Below the pieces are notes generated by a model. It searched no databases and was not told where the DNA came from. It was given only the letters and a program-made list of their open reading frames with translations. A stretch of DNA of 64,000 bases from JBICHN01 sp043101845 (GTDB taxonomy: Bacteria; Planctomycetota; Phycisphaerae; Phycisphaerales; UBA5793). Below, piece by piece: positions 8,530 through 16,435 of the stretch. A program made the position numbers and the translations under genes. The stretch is from the NCBI GenBank assembly GCA_043101845.1, contig JBICHN010000007.1:1-64000 (forward strand), in the 5' to 3' direction. Numbering within the stretch: position 1 is the stretch's first letter; each line of letters starts with the position of its first letter.

Positions 8530-9243
8530 TTGAATCGCTCGATCCGACCCATCCTGCTCTGCACGCTCCTCGGCGCCGTGACGACAGTCGCGGTGGCGTG
8601 GGGGTGCGCGCTCTGGTCCGCCCAGGACGAATGGATGAGCGAGACCGCCATGGCCCCACCGGACGCATGGCCGGCGTATCTCGTGGACAGCGAATGGCCG
8701 CCGCCAACCGAAGCGGTCGAGCTTGATACAAATGGTTTCGGTGTGACATGCCTCGACATGATCGGGCGCGACACGCACGGGCGAGATGAGATCGAACGGG
8801 ATGGAGTCGATGGTGAAGGCGTTGAAGCCGATATCGCCGGCGCCGAGCCGATCTGGGTCTCGCGCACCGTGCGCCAGTTCGGCGCGCCCGTGCGGAGTCT
8901 GCAGTGGGAACAACCCGGCGTCGGCAGCGTCGGAGAATCGAATCGCATGTGGCGCCTTCTCGAATCAGCGCACACCGGCGCGGGTTTGCGATTGGGCCTT
9001 GATGTCTCCGAAGTCACCGGCGCTGCGTCGAAGGGATCGTTCCGCGCCATTCCGCTCACTCTCCTGTGGCCCGGTTTCGCGATCGACACCGCGTTCTACG
9101 GCGCGGCATGGTTCGGCGTGTTCTTCGCGCCCGGCGTCATTCGGCAATTCGCTCGCCGCCGTCGTGGCGGCTGCGTCGGATGCGGTTACGACCTCCGCGC
9201 GACTGAGAGTGGCGTGTGCCCGGAATGCGGAGCCCCGGCATGA
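8530..9243 (+). CDS. Membrane protein with C-terminal zinc ribbon, paralogue A
   Basis: A 237-aa protein from a TTG start that aligns with the ATG of the next gene. A transmembrane helix lies at about residues 6-24 (I-L-L-C-T-L-L-G-A-V-T-T-V), then a variable extracytoplasmic segment of about 150 residues. A second helix (L-L-W-P-G-F-A-I-D-T-A-F-Y-G-A-A-W) is followed by a basic stretch and a four-Cys ribbon C-V-G-C-G-Y-D-L-R-A-T...C-P-E-C-G at the end. The next gene starts inside its stop codon (ATGA), so the two are translationally coupled. The ribbon form is typical of Phycisphaerae proteins; function is unknown. Confidence 0.72.
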   Translation: MNRSIRPILLCTLLGAVTTVAVAWGCALWSAQDEWMSETAMAPPDAWPAYLVDSEWPPPTEAVELDTNGFGVTCLDMIGRDTHGRDEIERDGVDGEGVEADIAGAEPIWVSRTVRQFGAPVRSLQWEQPGVGSVGESNRMWRLLESAHTGAGLRLGLDVSEVTGAASKGSFRAIPLTLLWPGFAIDTAFYGAAWFGVFFAPGVIRQFARRRRGGCVGCGYDLRATESGVCPECGAPA

Positions 9244-9917
9244 GTCGAGCCGTTCGTCGCATTCTGATCTGCGCGCTCCTCGGCGCCGTGACGACGGTCG
9301 CGGTCGCGTGGGGGTGCGCGCTCTGGGCGCCGATCACCGGACCTCAAATATCCCAAAGGTTCGACGGGGATCCGCTCGCCGGGTCCTATCGATCGTTCCT
9401 GGGTTCCGATTCGTTTACCGGCCTCGAATACACGGATGGGTTCGGGGTACGGTCAACGAGGATCAGTTCGTTTTCCCCGCCGCGACCGTTTTCGTACGGA
9501 GCGAGCCTGAGGAGGGTTGTAGATGTGTGGGAGGCAGGGTGGCCCGCGCTAGGAATGTCGTGCGTCGGCATGGACGAACTCGCACGCGTTCAGGGGGGGC
9601 CGCGACCGCCGATGCAGCGCCAATCTGTTGAATGGCGCGGCGGACTCCACACGCCACACTACCTGAACCCTCGCCAGAGCGGGTTTGCGATGCTCTTGCC
9701 GTATGTTCGACCGATTCCGTATGCGCCCGTCTGGCCCGGCTTCGCGCTCAACACCGCGTTCTACGGCGCGGCGTGGTACGGCGTCCTCTTCGCGCCCGGC
9801 GTCGTTCGCCGATCCCTCCGCCGCCGTCGCGGCGCCTGCGTCGGGTGCGGCTACGACCTCCGCGCGACCGAGACCGGCGTATGCCCGGAATGCGGCGCGG
9901 GCGAATCGAGTGAGTGA
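9240..9917 (+). CDS. Membrane protein with C-terminal zinc ribbon, paralogue B
   Basis: A 225-aa tandem paralogue of the preceding protein. The first helix is nearly identical (L-L-G-A-V-T-T-V-A-V-A-W-G-C-A-L-W), the middle 140 residues have diverged beyond recognition, and the second helix and terminal ribbon C-V-G-C-G-Y-D-L-R-A-T-E-T-G-V-C-P-E-C-G are conserved again. Conservation at both ends with a free middle suggests the membrane ends and ribbon are the functional frame. ATG 9240 overlaps the previous stop by four bases. Function unknown. Confidence 0.78.
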   Translation: MSRAVRRILICALLGAVTTVAVAWGCALWAPITGPQISQRFDGDPLAGSYRSFLGSDSFTGLEYTDGFGVRSTRISSFSPPRPFSYGASLRRVVDVWEAGWPALGMSCVGMDELARVQGGPRPPMQRQSVEWRGGLHTPHYLNPRQSGFAMLLPYVRPIPYAPVWPGFALNTAFYGAAWYGVLFAPGVVRRSLRRRRGACVGCGYDLRATETGVCPECGAGESSE

Positions 9918-10023
9918 CCGTCGAGCGACGGTGTTTCCGCGTGCGTCTCACGATCGCGCCGGTAGATTCCCTGGACTTCCCGGTCTTTGCGCCCCTCGGC
10001 CGGCGCGGTAGGATGGGATCGCC

Positions 10024-10533
10024 ATGGGAGCGCCCGAGGTCACGCCGCATTCCGATTCGTACGACATGCTCCCGCCGCCCCGGCCGCGCGAGGCGCGGCC
10101 CGAGCGCGGGGCGGCGGGGTACGAGCGCTCGCTCGCGACGCCGTCGATCTGTCCTGACTGCCGCTACGACCTGCGCGGCGTGTCGAGCGCGCGGTGTCCG
10201 GAATGCGGCCACGATTTCAGCGAGGCGGTCGAGATCGCGCACAGCCGCGCCGCGCGGTGGCTCGAACTCGCGCCGATGCGCTGGGCGTTCATCCTCGCGC
10301 TTGCGCCGCTCGCCTGGGCGATTCTGCGCATGCTCGCGGTCAACTCCGCGAAGCTGCCGTATTCGCCCCTCAACTGGCCGCTCCTCGGCGGGGTCATCGC
10401 CTTCGCGGCGTCGATGCTCGCCGCGAAACTCGCGGGCGACGAAGTTCGCGGAAGCGAGGCGGCGCTCTACGCGATCATGACCGGAATTCTCGCGGCGATG
10501 ATCAATGGGACCATCGTCTTCGCGAGCCTGTGA
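10024..10533 (+). CDS. Membrane protein with N-terminal zinc ribbon, paralogue C
   Basis: A 169-aa protein with the reversed layout: the ribbon C-P-D-C-R-Y-D-L-R-G...C-P-E-C-G-H-D-F is at about residues 43-65, followed by an amphipathic helix and three or four hydrophobic segments to the C-terminus. It has exactly the same length as the next gene product, and both share ribbon-then-helices order. The ribbon probably faces the cytoplasm. It lies in the same orientation as, and 106 bp after, the A/B pair. Function unknown. Confidence 0.78.
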   Translation: MGAPEVTPHSDSYDMLPPPRPREARPERGAAGYERSLATPSICPDCRYDLRGVSSARCPECGHDFSEAVEIAHSRAARWLELAPMRWAFILALAPLAWAILRMLAVNSAKLPYSPLNWPLLGGVIAFAASMLAAKLAGDEVRGSEAALYAIMTGILAAMINGTIVFASL

Positions 10534-10553
10534 CGGAGAGGGCGAGCGAGCGC

Positions 10554-11063
10554 ATGAGCGGATCCGCGTCCGACGACATGTACGAAATCCTCGCCGAGGC
10601 GGCGGTCGACCGCGGCCATGCGCCGACGATCGAAGAGCTCGCCGAGCCGCCGGCGACGCCGACGCCGTGTCCTGAGTGCGGTTATGACATGCGCGGTGTG
10701 CGCACGGGAATCTGTCCCGAGTGCGGCGTGACGAAGGAAGAGGCGCAGGAGCGCGCCTGGCGCCGGCACGAGAACGCGTTCTCGATCTATGTCTTCCGCT
10801 GGTCGATCTACGGCGCCGCGATCGTCACGGCCTGGTGCCTGCTCACGGTGGTCGCGCAACACTTCGCGCCGCTCGCGTTCGCCGTGGTCATGCATGCGCT
10901 GCGGATTCCGATCGCGATCTTCGTCGCCGGATGGACCGGCTATGTCGCGGGCGACGAGAGCGGATTCGATCTCGACTTCGCGACCGCGTTCTTCATCACG
11001 GCGACAACGCTCGCGCTGAGCGTCGGCGCGATGTATGTCATCAATCAAACGCTCGGCGTCTGA
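10554..11063 (+). CDS. Membrane protein with N-terminal zinc ribbon, paralogue D
   Basis: A 169-aa protein. After about 40 polar residues comes C-P-E-C-G-Y-D-M-R-G...C-P-E-C-G, then a charged linker and three transmembrane helices (about residues 82-103, 107-128, 142-164). ATG 10554 follows a GGAGAGG tract by about ten bases, 20 bp after gene C's stop. Its 3' end overlaps the convergent SDR gene by 19 bp. The shared size and ribbon place it with gene C as a second paralogous pair. Function unknown. Confidence 0.78.
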   Translation: MSGSASDDMYEILAEAAVDRGHAPTIEELAEPPATPTPCPECGYDMRGVRTGICPECGVTKEEAQERAWRRHENAFSIYVFRWSIYGAAIVTAWCLLTVVAQHFAPLAFAVVMHALRIPIAIFVAGWTGYVAGDESGFDLDFATAFFITATTLALSVGAMYVINQTLGV

Positions 11064-11914
11064 GCGTCGTTCGCTTCGGCGTCGGCGTCGGCGTCGGCCT
11101 TGGCCTCGACGCGGGGCCGGCGGCGGGCGAGTCGCGCGATGAGCGTGTCGTAGAGCCAGCCCGGCGCGGGTCGCACGAGATAGCGGAGCGGACCGGTGAG
11201 TCGACGCGGGAAGTGCACGACGCGCCGGCGGCGATCGATGCCCGTGATGATGCGACGCACGCCGTCTTCCGTTTCGAGAATGATCGGCATGTCGCGCGGA
11301 TCGTTCTTCGCGGTCATCTCGCTCTTCACGAATCCGGGGCAGACATCGACGACGGCGACGCCGGAGCCGCGAAGGTCGACGCGTATCGATTCGAGCATGG
11401 TCGAGAGCGCCGCCTTGCTCGCCGAGTACGGCCCGACACCGGGGAACCCGCGCCAGCCGCCGGGGCTCGAGATTCCGGCGATGACGCCGGCGCCGCGCTC
11501 GAGCATGCCGGGCAGCACGCGTTCGATCCAGAGGCACGCGCCGAGCACATTCGTGTCGAGCGTGTCGCGGTACGCGCCGGCGTCGAACTCGCGCGCGTCG
11601 TTCGGATGGCCGACCCCGGCGTTGAGAATGGCGAGGTCGACGCCGCCGAACCGGTCGATGACTTTCGCCGCGTGGGCCGCGACGGTCTCGGGATCGCACA
11701 CGCTTCCGACGAGTTCGAGCGTTTCCGCGGCGCCGGCGTCGCGGGCGATCGTCGCGGTCTCGGCGAGTCGTTCGGCTCGGCGCCCGGTGATCGCGAGCCG
11801 CGCGCCGCGCCTTCCGTACTGTCGCGCCATCTCGCGGCCGAGGCCGGAGGTCGCGCCCGTGATGAGAATGCGCGCCCCCGGCGCTCGGAGATCGAGTCGC
11901 GTGGGCCGGCCCAT
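11045..11914 (-). CDS. Short-chain dehydrogenase/reductase
   Basis: A 289-aa classical SDR. The Rossmann motif T-G-A-T-S-G-L-G is near residue 20, N-A-G-V-G near residue 93, and the catalytic Y-S-A-S-K near residue 163 with its Ser upstream. P-G-F-V-K-S-E-M follows. The C-terminal extension of about 60 residues is basic and ends in an Ala-Asp tract encoded by a GGCGTC hexamer repeat (about 11076-11100). An intact catalytic triad predicts an active NAD(P)-dependent oxidoreductase; the substrate cannot be told. It is two bases downstream of the YHS-domain gene and probably co-transcribed with it. Confidence 0.88.
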   Translation of the reverse strand: MGRPTRLDLRAPGARILITGATSGLGREMARQYGRRGARLAITGRRAERLAETATIARDAGAAETLELVGSVCDPETVAAHAAKVIDRFGGVDLAILNAGVGHPNDAREFDAGAYRDTLDTNVLGACLWIERVLPGMLERGAGVIAGISSPGGWRGFPGVGPYSASKAALSTMLESIRVDLRGSGVAVVDVCPGFVKSEMTAKNDPRDMPIILETEDGVRRIITGIDRRRRVVHFPRRLTGPLRYLVRPAPGWLYDTLIARLARRRPRVEAKADADADAEANDAQTPSV

Positions 11915-11916
11915 CG

Positions 11917-13056
11917 TTACGGCCGGTACTTCAGCATCGCCTCGTAGTCGCCGGGCTCATCGACGCGGATCACATCATGCGATCGCGCCTCATCGCCGAG
12001 CGGTTCGCCTTCGTAGTAGAGGCGCGCGGAGCGCGGCAGCGTGAGACCGTTGATCGTCTCGAAGTCGGCGTAGCGCTTCTCGATCGTTCCGAAATAGGCG
12101 CCGGGGCCGCGATCGCGATAGGTGAACGAAAGCACACGCCCGCTTTCCGCATCGATTCCGAGACGGTGGAGCGAGCCATCGGTGAACACCTTGACATAGG
12201 CCACCTCGCGCCCGTCGAGCGTTCCGCTGCCGTCCGCGCAGGCGAGGAAGTCGGGGCGATGGCGGGCGTAGAGAAGCGCGACGGGCTCGCGGTAGCGATG
12301 GCGCACGAGTTCGCGCGCCGCCGCGGGCATGGCGACCTGTACCTTGATTGGTTCGTCATCGGTGAGGTCGGTGTCGAAGGTCGTCCATCCCGCCGAGCCG
12401 TCGAACGCCTGACTCCAGTAGTAGTGGTCGTTCCACCAGGCTTCCATGTGGTAGCCGTGGGGGAAGAGATAGGAGTGGGTGCGCACGGTCTTCGACGGTT
12501 CGCCGTTGCGATCGGTTTCGGTCGTGTTCTCGTAGCGGATCGAGCGGAGGTTCTTGAGGCGCTCGGCGCCGCCGAGCGCTTCGATCGCCTGATCGAGAAG
12601 CGCTTCGCCCGGCGCGATGGCGTCACGCGAGACATTCGTCGGGCGCTCATCGTCGATTTCGATCATGCGCTCGGGCGCCTTGAGGAACGACGCCTTGCAG
12701 CCGTCGGACGCGAAGACATAGATGTGTCCATCGAAGACGGCGTAGCGATCGGGCTTGCCGACGCCGCTCAGCGAACCCATGAAGCCGCAGCCGCCGTCCA
12801 TCTGGATTTCGTAGCGCCTCGGGTCGGCGCGAAACGCGTCGCGGTTCGCTTCGTTCGCGAACCGGTACTCGAAGCGGCCGTGCTCGTGCGTGATCGACTC
12901 GTCGCCTTCGACCTCGCGGCCGTTGACGAGTTCGATCGGATCCATCTTGAAGACGACCGGATCATCGGCGACGGCGGCGCCGGCCGTCACGATCGCCGCG
13001 GCGATCAAACTCATCCGCGTCCCCAGTCGCCGGAATCGATTCCATCGCTGTCGCAT
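11917..13056 (-). CDS. Secreted YHS-domain protein
   Basis: A 379-aa exported protein. From ATG 13056 it has a basic N-region and a hydrophobic stretch (S-L-I-A-A-A-I-V-T-A-G-A-A-V-A), a signal peptide ending near residue 31. Residues 35-125 resemble a YHS domain (metal-binding, found with heavy-metal transport and oxygenases), with F-E-Y-R-F-A-N-E-A-N-R-D-A-F and a second half-repeat Y-V-F-A-S-D-G-C-K-A-S-F. The remaining 250 residues are beta-rich with L-D-Q-A-I-E-A-L-G-G and long antiparallel strands, similar to lipoprotein-localisation (LolA-like) folds. Upstream in-frame ATGs would run into the terminator hairpin. Role unknown; metal or lipoprotein handling is an inference. Confidence 0.7.
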   Translation of the reverse strand: MRQRWNRFRRLGTRMSLIAAAIVTAGAAVADDPVVFKMDPIELVNGREVEGDESITHEHGRFEYRFANEANRDAFRADPRRYEIQMDGGCGFMGSLSGVGKPDRYAVFDGHIYVFASDGCKASFLKAPERMIEIDDERPTNVSRDAIAPGEALLDQAIEALGGAERLKNLRSIRYENTTETDRNGEPSKTVRTHSYLFPHGYHMEAWWNDHYYWSQAFDGSAGWTTFDTDLTDDEPIKVQVAMPAAARELVRHRYREPVALLYARHRPDFLACADGSGTLDGREVAYVKVFTDGSLHRLGIDAESGRVLSFTYRDRGPGAYFGTIEKRYADFETINGLTLPRSARLYYEGEPLGDEARSHDVIRVDEPGDYEAMLKYRP

Positions 13057-13168
13057 CGCCGCTCGCTTTCGCTCGGGTGGTGAATGACCGATTCGGGGCC
13101 CTCGCCCCACGGGCCGCAGCGTACTTGAACGATCACTCAACTGCAAGGGCGGAGACGAAAGTGGCGCG

Positions 13169-13205
13169 AAAAAACCGCCCAGCGGAGTCGCCAGGCGGCT
13201 TTTTT
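13169..13205. terminator. Bidirectional Rho-independent terminator
   Basis: An A6 run, CCGCC, a 14-nt loop, GGCGG-C, and a T6 run. The hairpin has U-tracts when read from either strand. It stands between the 3' end of korB (13248) and the 5' end of the YHS gene, both on the minus strand, so it most likely ends the korAB transcript. Confidence 0.85.
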
Positions 13206-13247
13206 GATCGCACGGTCGATTGAACATCGGTCCGGACAGGCCCGCGG

Positions 13248-14270
13248 TCAGCCCTCGACCGTCCAAGTGTCGCCCGAATTGATGAGCTTGGCGACCTCGC
13301 CTTCGCCGCGCTTTTCGATCGCCTCGTTCATCTGCTTATGGAGCAGGTCCTCGTAGCACGGCTTCGTCACGCGGTGGAAGACGCCGACCGGCTCGGGGAA
13401 GTGCGGGTGCTGCATCTGTCCGAGGAGGAACGCGAGCGCCGGGTCTTTCTCATCATGGAAGAGGAGGTCATCCTCCTTCACCTTCTCGAGGCTCACGACC
13501 TCGAGCTTCGTGCCGTTGAGTCGAATGCCCTTGTCGCGATTCGCGCCGAATATGAGCGGCTTGCCGTGTTCGAGCAGAACCGAGTTCTCCTTCGCGGTGT
13601 CCTTTTCGGTCGCGTAGAAGAAGGCCTGGTGGTTGAACACATTGCAGTCCTGGTAGATCTCGACGAAGGAGCACCCCTTGTGTTCGGCGGCCTGCTTGAG
13701 GACATCGCTGATGATGTTCATCCCGCCGCGGTTCACATCGGTGCACCGCGCGACGAACGACGCCTCGGCGCCGAGCGCGAAGGAGATCGGCTTGATGGGC
13801 ATGTCGATCGAACCCATCGGCGTCGACTTCGTCTTCTTGTTGAGTTCGCTCGTCGGCGAGTACTGACCCTTCGTCAGGCCGTAAATCCGGTTGTTGAAGA
13901 GCAGGATGGTGACATCGAGGTTGCGGCGGATGATGTGCATGAGGTGGTTGCCGCCGATGGACAACCCGTCGCCGTCACCCGTGATGATCCAGACCTGCAG
14001 ATCCGGGTTCGCCGCCTTTACGCCGGTCGCGACCGCGGGCGCACGGCCGTGAATGCTGTGAACGCCGTAGGTTCCCATGTAGTAGGGGAAGCGGCTCGAG
14101 CAGCCGATGCCCGAGACGAACACATAGTTCTCTTTGAGGTGTCCGAGGTCCGGCAGCGCCTTCTTCACCATCGCGAGGATGGCGTAGTCGCCGCAGCCCG
14201 GGCACCAGCGGACTTCCTGATCGGAAGCGAAGTCCTTGGGTTTGTAAGTCGGAAGCTCAACCGTGGTCAT
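13248..14270 (-). CDS. korB: 2-oxoacid:ferredoxin oxidoreductase, beta subunit
   Basis: A 340-aa thiamine-diphosphate-binding subunit. W-C-P-G-C-G-D-Y near residue 22 is the KorB/PorB signature with two of the Fe-S cluster cysteines. G-I-G-C-S-S-R-F-P-Y-Y follows, then H-G-R-A-P-A-V-A-T-G and the TPP/Mg motif G-D-G-D...N-N. It is most like 2-oxoglutarate:ferredoxin oxidoreductase, which forms succinyl-CoA and reduced ferredoxin, though other 2-oxoacids cannot be excluded. ATG 14270 has AGAGG upstream. It is 67 bp downstream of korA, in one transcript, and ends at a terminator. The stand-alone sucC at 51283 handles the same succinyl-CoA. Confidence 0.93.
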   Translation of the reverse strand: MTTVELPTYKPKDFASDQEVRWCPGCGDYAILAMVKKALPDLGHLKENYVFVSGIGCSSRFPYYMGTYGVHSIHGRAPAVATGVKAANPDLQVWIITGDGDGLSIGGNHLMHIIRRNLDVTILLFNNRIYGLTKGQYSPTSELNKKTKSTPMGSIDMPIKPISFALGAEASFVARCTDVNRGGMNIISDVLKQAAEHKGCSFVEIYQDCNVFNHQAFFYATEKDTAKENSVLLEHGKPLIFGANRDKGIRLNGTKLEVVSLEKVKEDDLLFHDEKDPALAFLLGQMQHPHFPEPVGVFHRVTKPCYEDLLHKQMNEAIEKRGEGEVAKLINSGDTWTVEG

Positions 14271-14337
14271 GGTCGCCTCTCGTTCGTGTCGTTCGGAATG
14301 CGTTGAATCGTTCGTTCTTTCCCGTTCGCGCCGGCGG

Positions 14338-16251
14338 TCAGCCCGCGGCGACCCCTTCACCGTTCTTGATCTGGACGATCCGGTTCACGAGTTCGCTCAC
14401 GAGGAACGGTTTGCCCTGCACCTTGTTCACGCCGATCGCGTTCACGAGGAACTTCGAACGGAGCAGCATGCAGAGTTGTCCCATATTGAGTTCGGGGACG
14501 ACGACCTTCTCGTAGCGGCTCATGATCTCGCCGAGATCGGGCGGCAGGGGGTTGAGGTGGCGGATGTGCGCCGAGCCGACCTTGTGTCCCTGTCGGAGCA
14601 GTTCGTTTGTCGCGGCGTGGATGGCGCCGTAGGTGCCGCCCCAGCCGATGATGAGCACTTCGCCCGACGACTCGCCGTGGATCTCGGTCGGCGGGATGTC
14701 CTGCACGGCCTTGTCGACCTTCGCCTGACGAATGTTCACCATGTGCTGATGGTTCTTCGGGGCGTAACTCACATTGCCCGTGAGGTCGGCCTTCTCGAGT
14801 CCGCCGACGCGATGTTCGAGCTTCGGCGTGCCGGGGATCGCCCATGGTCGCGCGAGGTTTTCGTTCCGCTTGTACGGCATGAAGCAGTTGTCGCCCTCGC
14901 CGCCGAGTTCGTCGTCGTGGTAGTTGAACTCGGTCGGATGGTTGATCTCGATCGGCTTGAGGTCCTCGATCTTCGGCACGAGCCACGGCTCGGCGCCGTT
15001 CGCGATGTACCCATCCGAGAGGAGGAGCACCGGGATCATGTACTTCGTCGACAGGCGCACGGCCTCGATCGCCGTGTAAAAACAGTCGCCCGGGCTCTGC
15101 GCCGCGATGACGATGCACGGGGATTCACTGTTGCGGCCAAACATCGCCTGGAGCAGATCGGCCTGCTCGGTCTTCGTGGGAAGACCGGTCGAAGGTCCGC
15201 CGCGCTGCACATCGATGACGATGAGCGGAAGCTCGGTCATCACGGCGAGGCCGACCGCTTCGGCCTTGAGCGCGAGCCCCGGGCCGGAAGTTCCGGTCAC
15301 GCCGATGTCGCCGGCGAACGACGCGCCGATCGCGGCGCACACCGCGGCGATTTCGTCTTCGAGCTGCAGCGTCTTGACGCCGAAATGCTTGAAGTTCGAC
15401 ACGCTGTGCAGAATGTCGGACGCGGGCGTAATCGGATACGAGCAGTACGACAGATCCTTCTTCGCGAGCTTCGCCGCGGCGGCGAGACCCATCGCGAGCG
15501 CTTCGTTGCCCGAGATCTTGCGGTACTTACCGGGCGCGAGTTTCGCCTTCGGCACCGTGTAGCGCGTCTGGAAGAGCTCGGCGGTTTCGCCCATGTGGTA
15601 TCCGGCCTTGAGCGCCCGGATGTTGAGGTCGGCGATCTCCGGCTTGTTCTTCTTCTTGCCGAAGTAGTCGTTCATGTAGTTGACCGTCGGATCGAGCGGA
15701 CGATCGAAGAGCCAGTACACGATGCCGAGCGTGTACATGTTCTTCGCCTGGGCGATCGCCTTCGCGCCCATGCCCGTGTCCGCGAGCGACTCTTCGCACA
15801 ACCGCGAGATCGGAATCTTGAAGACGCGGTACCCCTGGAGCGTGTCGTCGTCGAGCGGGTTCGTCTCGTAGCCGGCCTTGCGCAGGTTGACGCTGGTGAA
15901 CGCGTCTTCGTTCACGATGACGATGCCGCCCGACTCGACATCGCCGAGGTTCGTCTTGAGGCCGGCGGGGTTCATCGCGACGAGCACATCGACCTCGTCC
16001 CCGGGGGTGTAGATGTCGTTCGACGAGAAGTTGACCTGAAAACCCGAGACGCCGGGAAGCGTGCCGGCGGGCGCGCGGATTTCGGCGGGGTAATCGGGGA
16101 AGGTCGCGATGTCGTTGCCGAAGATCGCGGAGGTGTTCGTGAACTGCGTCCCGGTGAGCTGCATGCCGTCGCCGGAGTCGCCGCAGAAGCGGATGACGAC
16201 CGAATCGAGCGATTCGGTCCGGCGTTCGGTCGCGGTCGCGTCAGTCGTCAT
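14338..16251 (-). CDS. korA: 2-oxoacid:ferredoxin oxidoreductase, alpha subunit (gamma-alpha fusion)
   Basis: A 637-aa protein. The N-terminal 200 residues are the gamma domain (R-F-C-G-D-S-G-D-G-M-Q-L-T-G). They are fused to the alpha pyrimidine-binding domain (Y-P-I-T-P-A-S near residue 262, E-D-E-I-A-A, T-G-T-S-G-P-G, G-P-S-T-G-L-P-T). The gamma-alpha fusion is the usual form of KorA in aerobic and many anaerobic bacteria. ATG 16251 gives the expected M-T-T...S-V-V-I-R-F-C start; the AGAGGG upstream is somewhat distant. With KorB it replaces or bypasses 2-oxoglutarate dehydrogenase in the TCA cycle. Confidence 0.93.
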   Translation of the reverse strand: MTTDATATERRTESLDSVVIRFCGDSGDGMQLTGTQFTNTSAIFGNDIATFPDYPAEIRAPAGTLPGVSGFQVNFSSNDIYTPGDEVDVLVAMNPAGLKTNLGDVESGGIVIVNEDAFTSVNLRKAGYETNPLDDDTLQGYRVFKIPISRLCEESLADTGMGAKAIAQAKNMYTLGIVYWLFDRPLDPTVNYMNDYFGKKKNKPEIADLNIRALKAGYHMGETAELFQTRYTVPKAKLAPGKYRKISGNEALAMGLAAAAKLAKKDLSYCSYPITPASDILHSVSNFKHFGVKTLQLEDEIAAVCAAIGASFAGDIGVTGTSGPGLALKAEAVGLAVMTELPLIVIDVQRGGPSTGLPTKTEQADLLQAMFGRNSESPCIVIAAQSPGDCFYTAIEAVRLSTKYMIPVLLLSDGYIANGAEPWLVPKIEDLKPIEINHPTEFNYHDDELGGEGDNCFMPYKRNENLARPWAIPGTPKLEHRVGGLEKADLTGNVSYAPKNHQHMVNIRQAKVDKAVQDIPPTEIHGESSGEVLIIGWGGTYGAIHAATNELLRQGHKVGSAHIRHLNPLPPDLGEIMSRYEKVVVPELNMGQLCMLLRSKFLVNAIGVNKVQGKPFLVSELVNRIVQIKNGEGVAAG

Positions 16252-16435
16252 GGCGATTGCCGATCCCTCTTTGAAATAGAGACTTCGATGGCGAACCGCG
16301 CAGCCGACGCGCCGGGCCGGGCCGCGCGGAGCAAACCATAGCACGGTTTATCGGCGTTCTCTCATCGCCGATCGAGCGCTCGGTCCGGAAAAAGATTGGC
16401 TGGCGGGGGCGGGACGAACGGGTCGCCGCGCGCGG

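Noticed and set aside
14263..16341. A 692-codon open frame antisense to korA
   Set aside because: Antisense frame created by the strong third-position GC bias of korA; no ribosome site and no recognisable domain.
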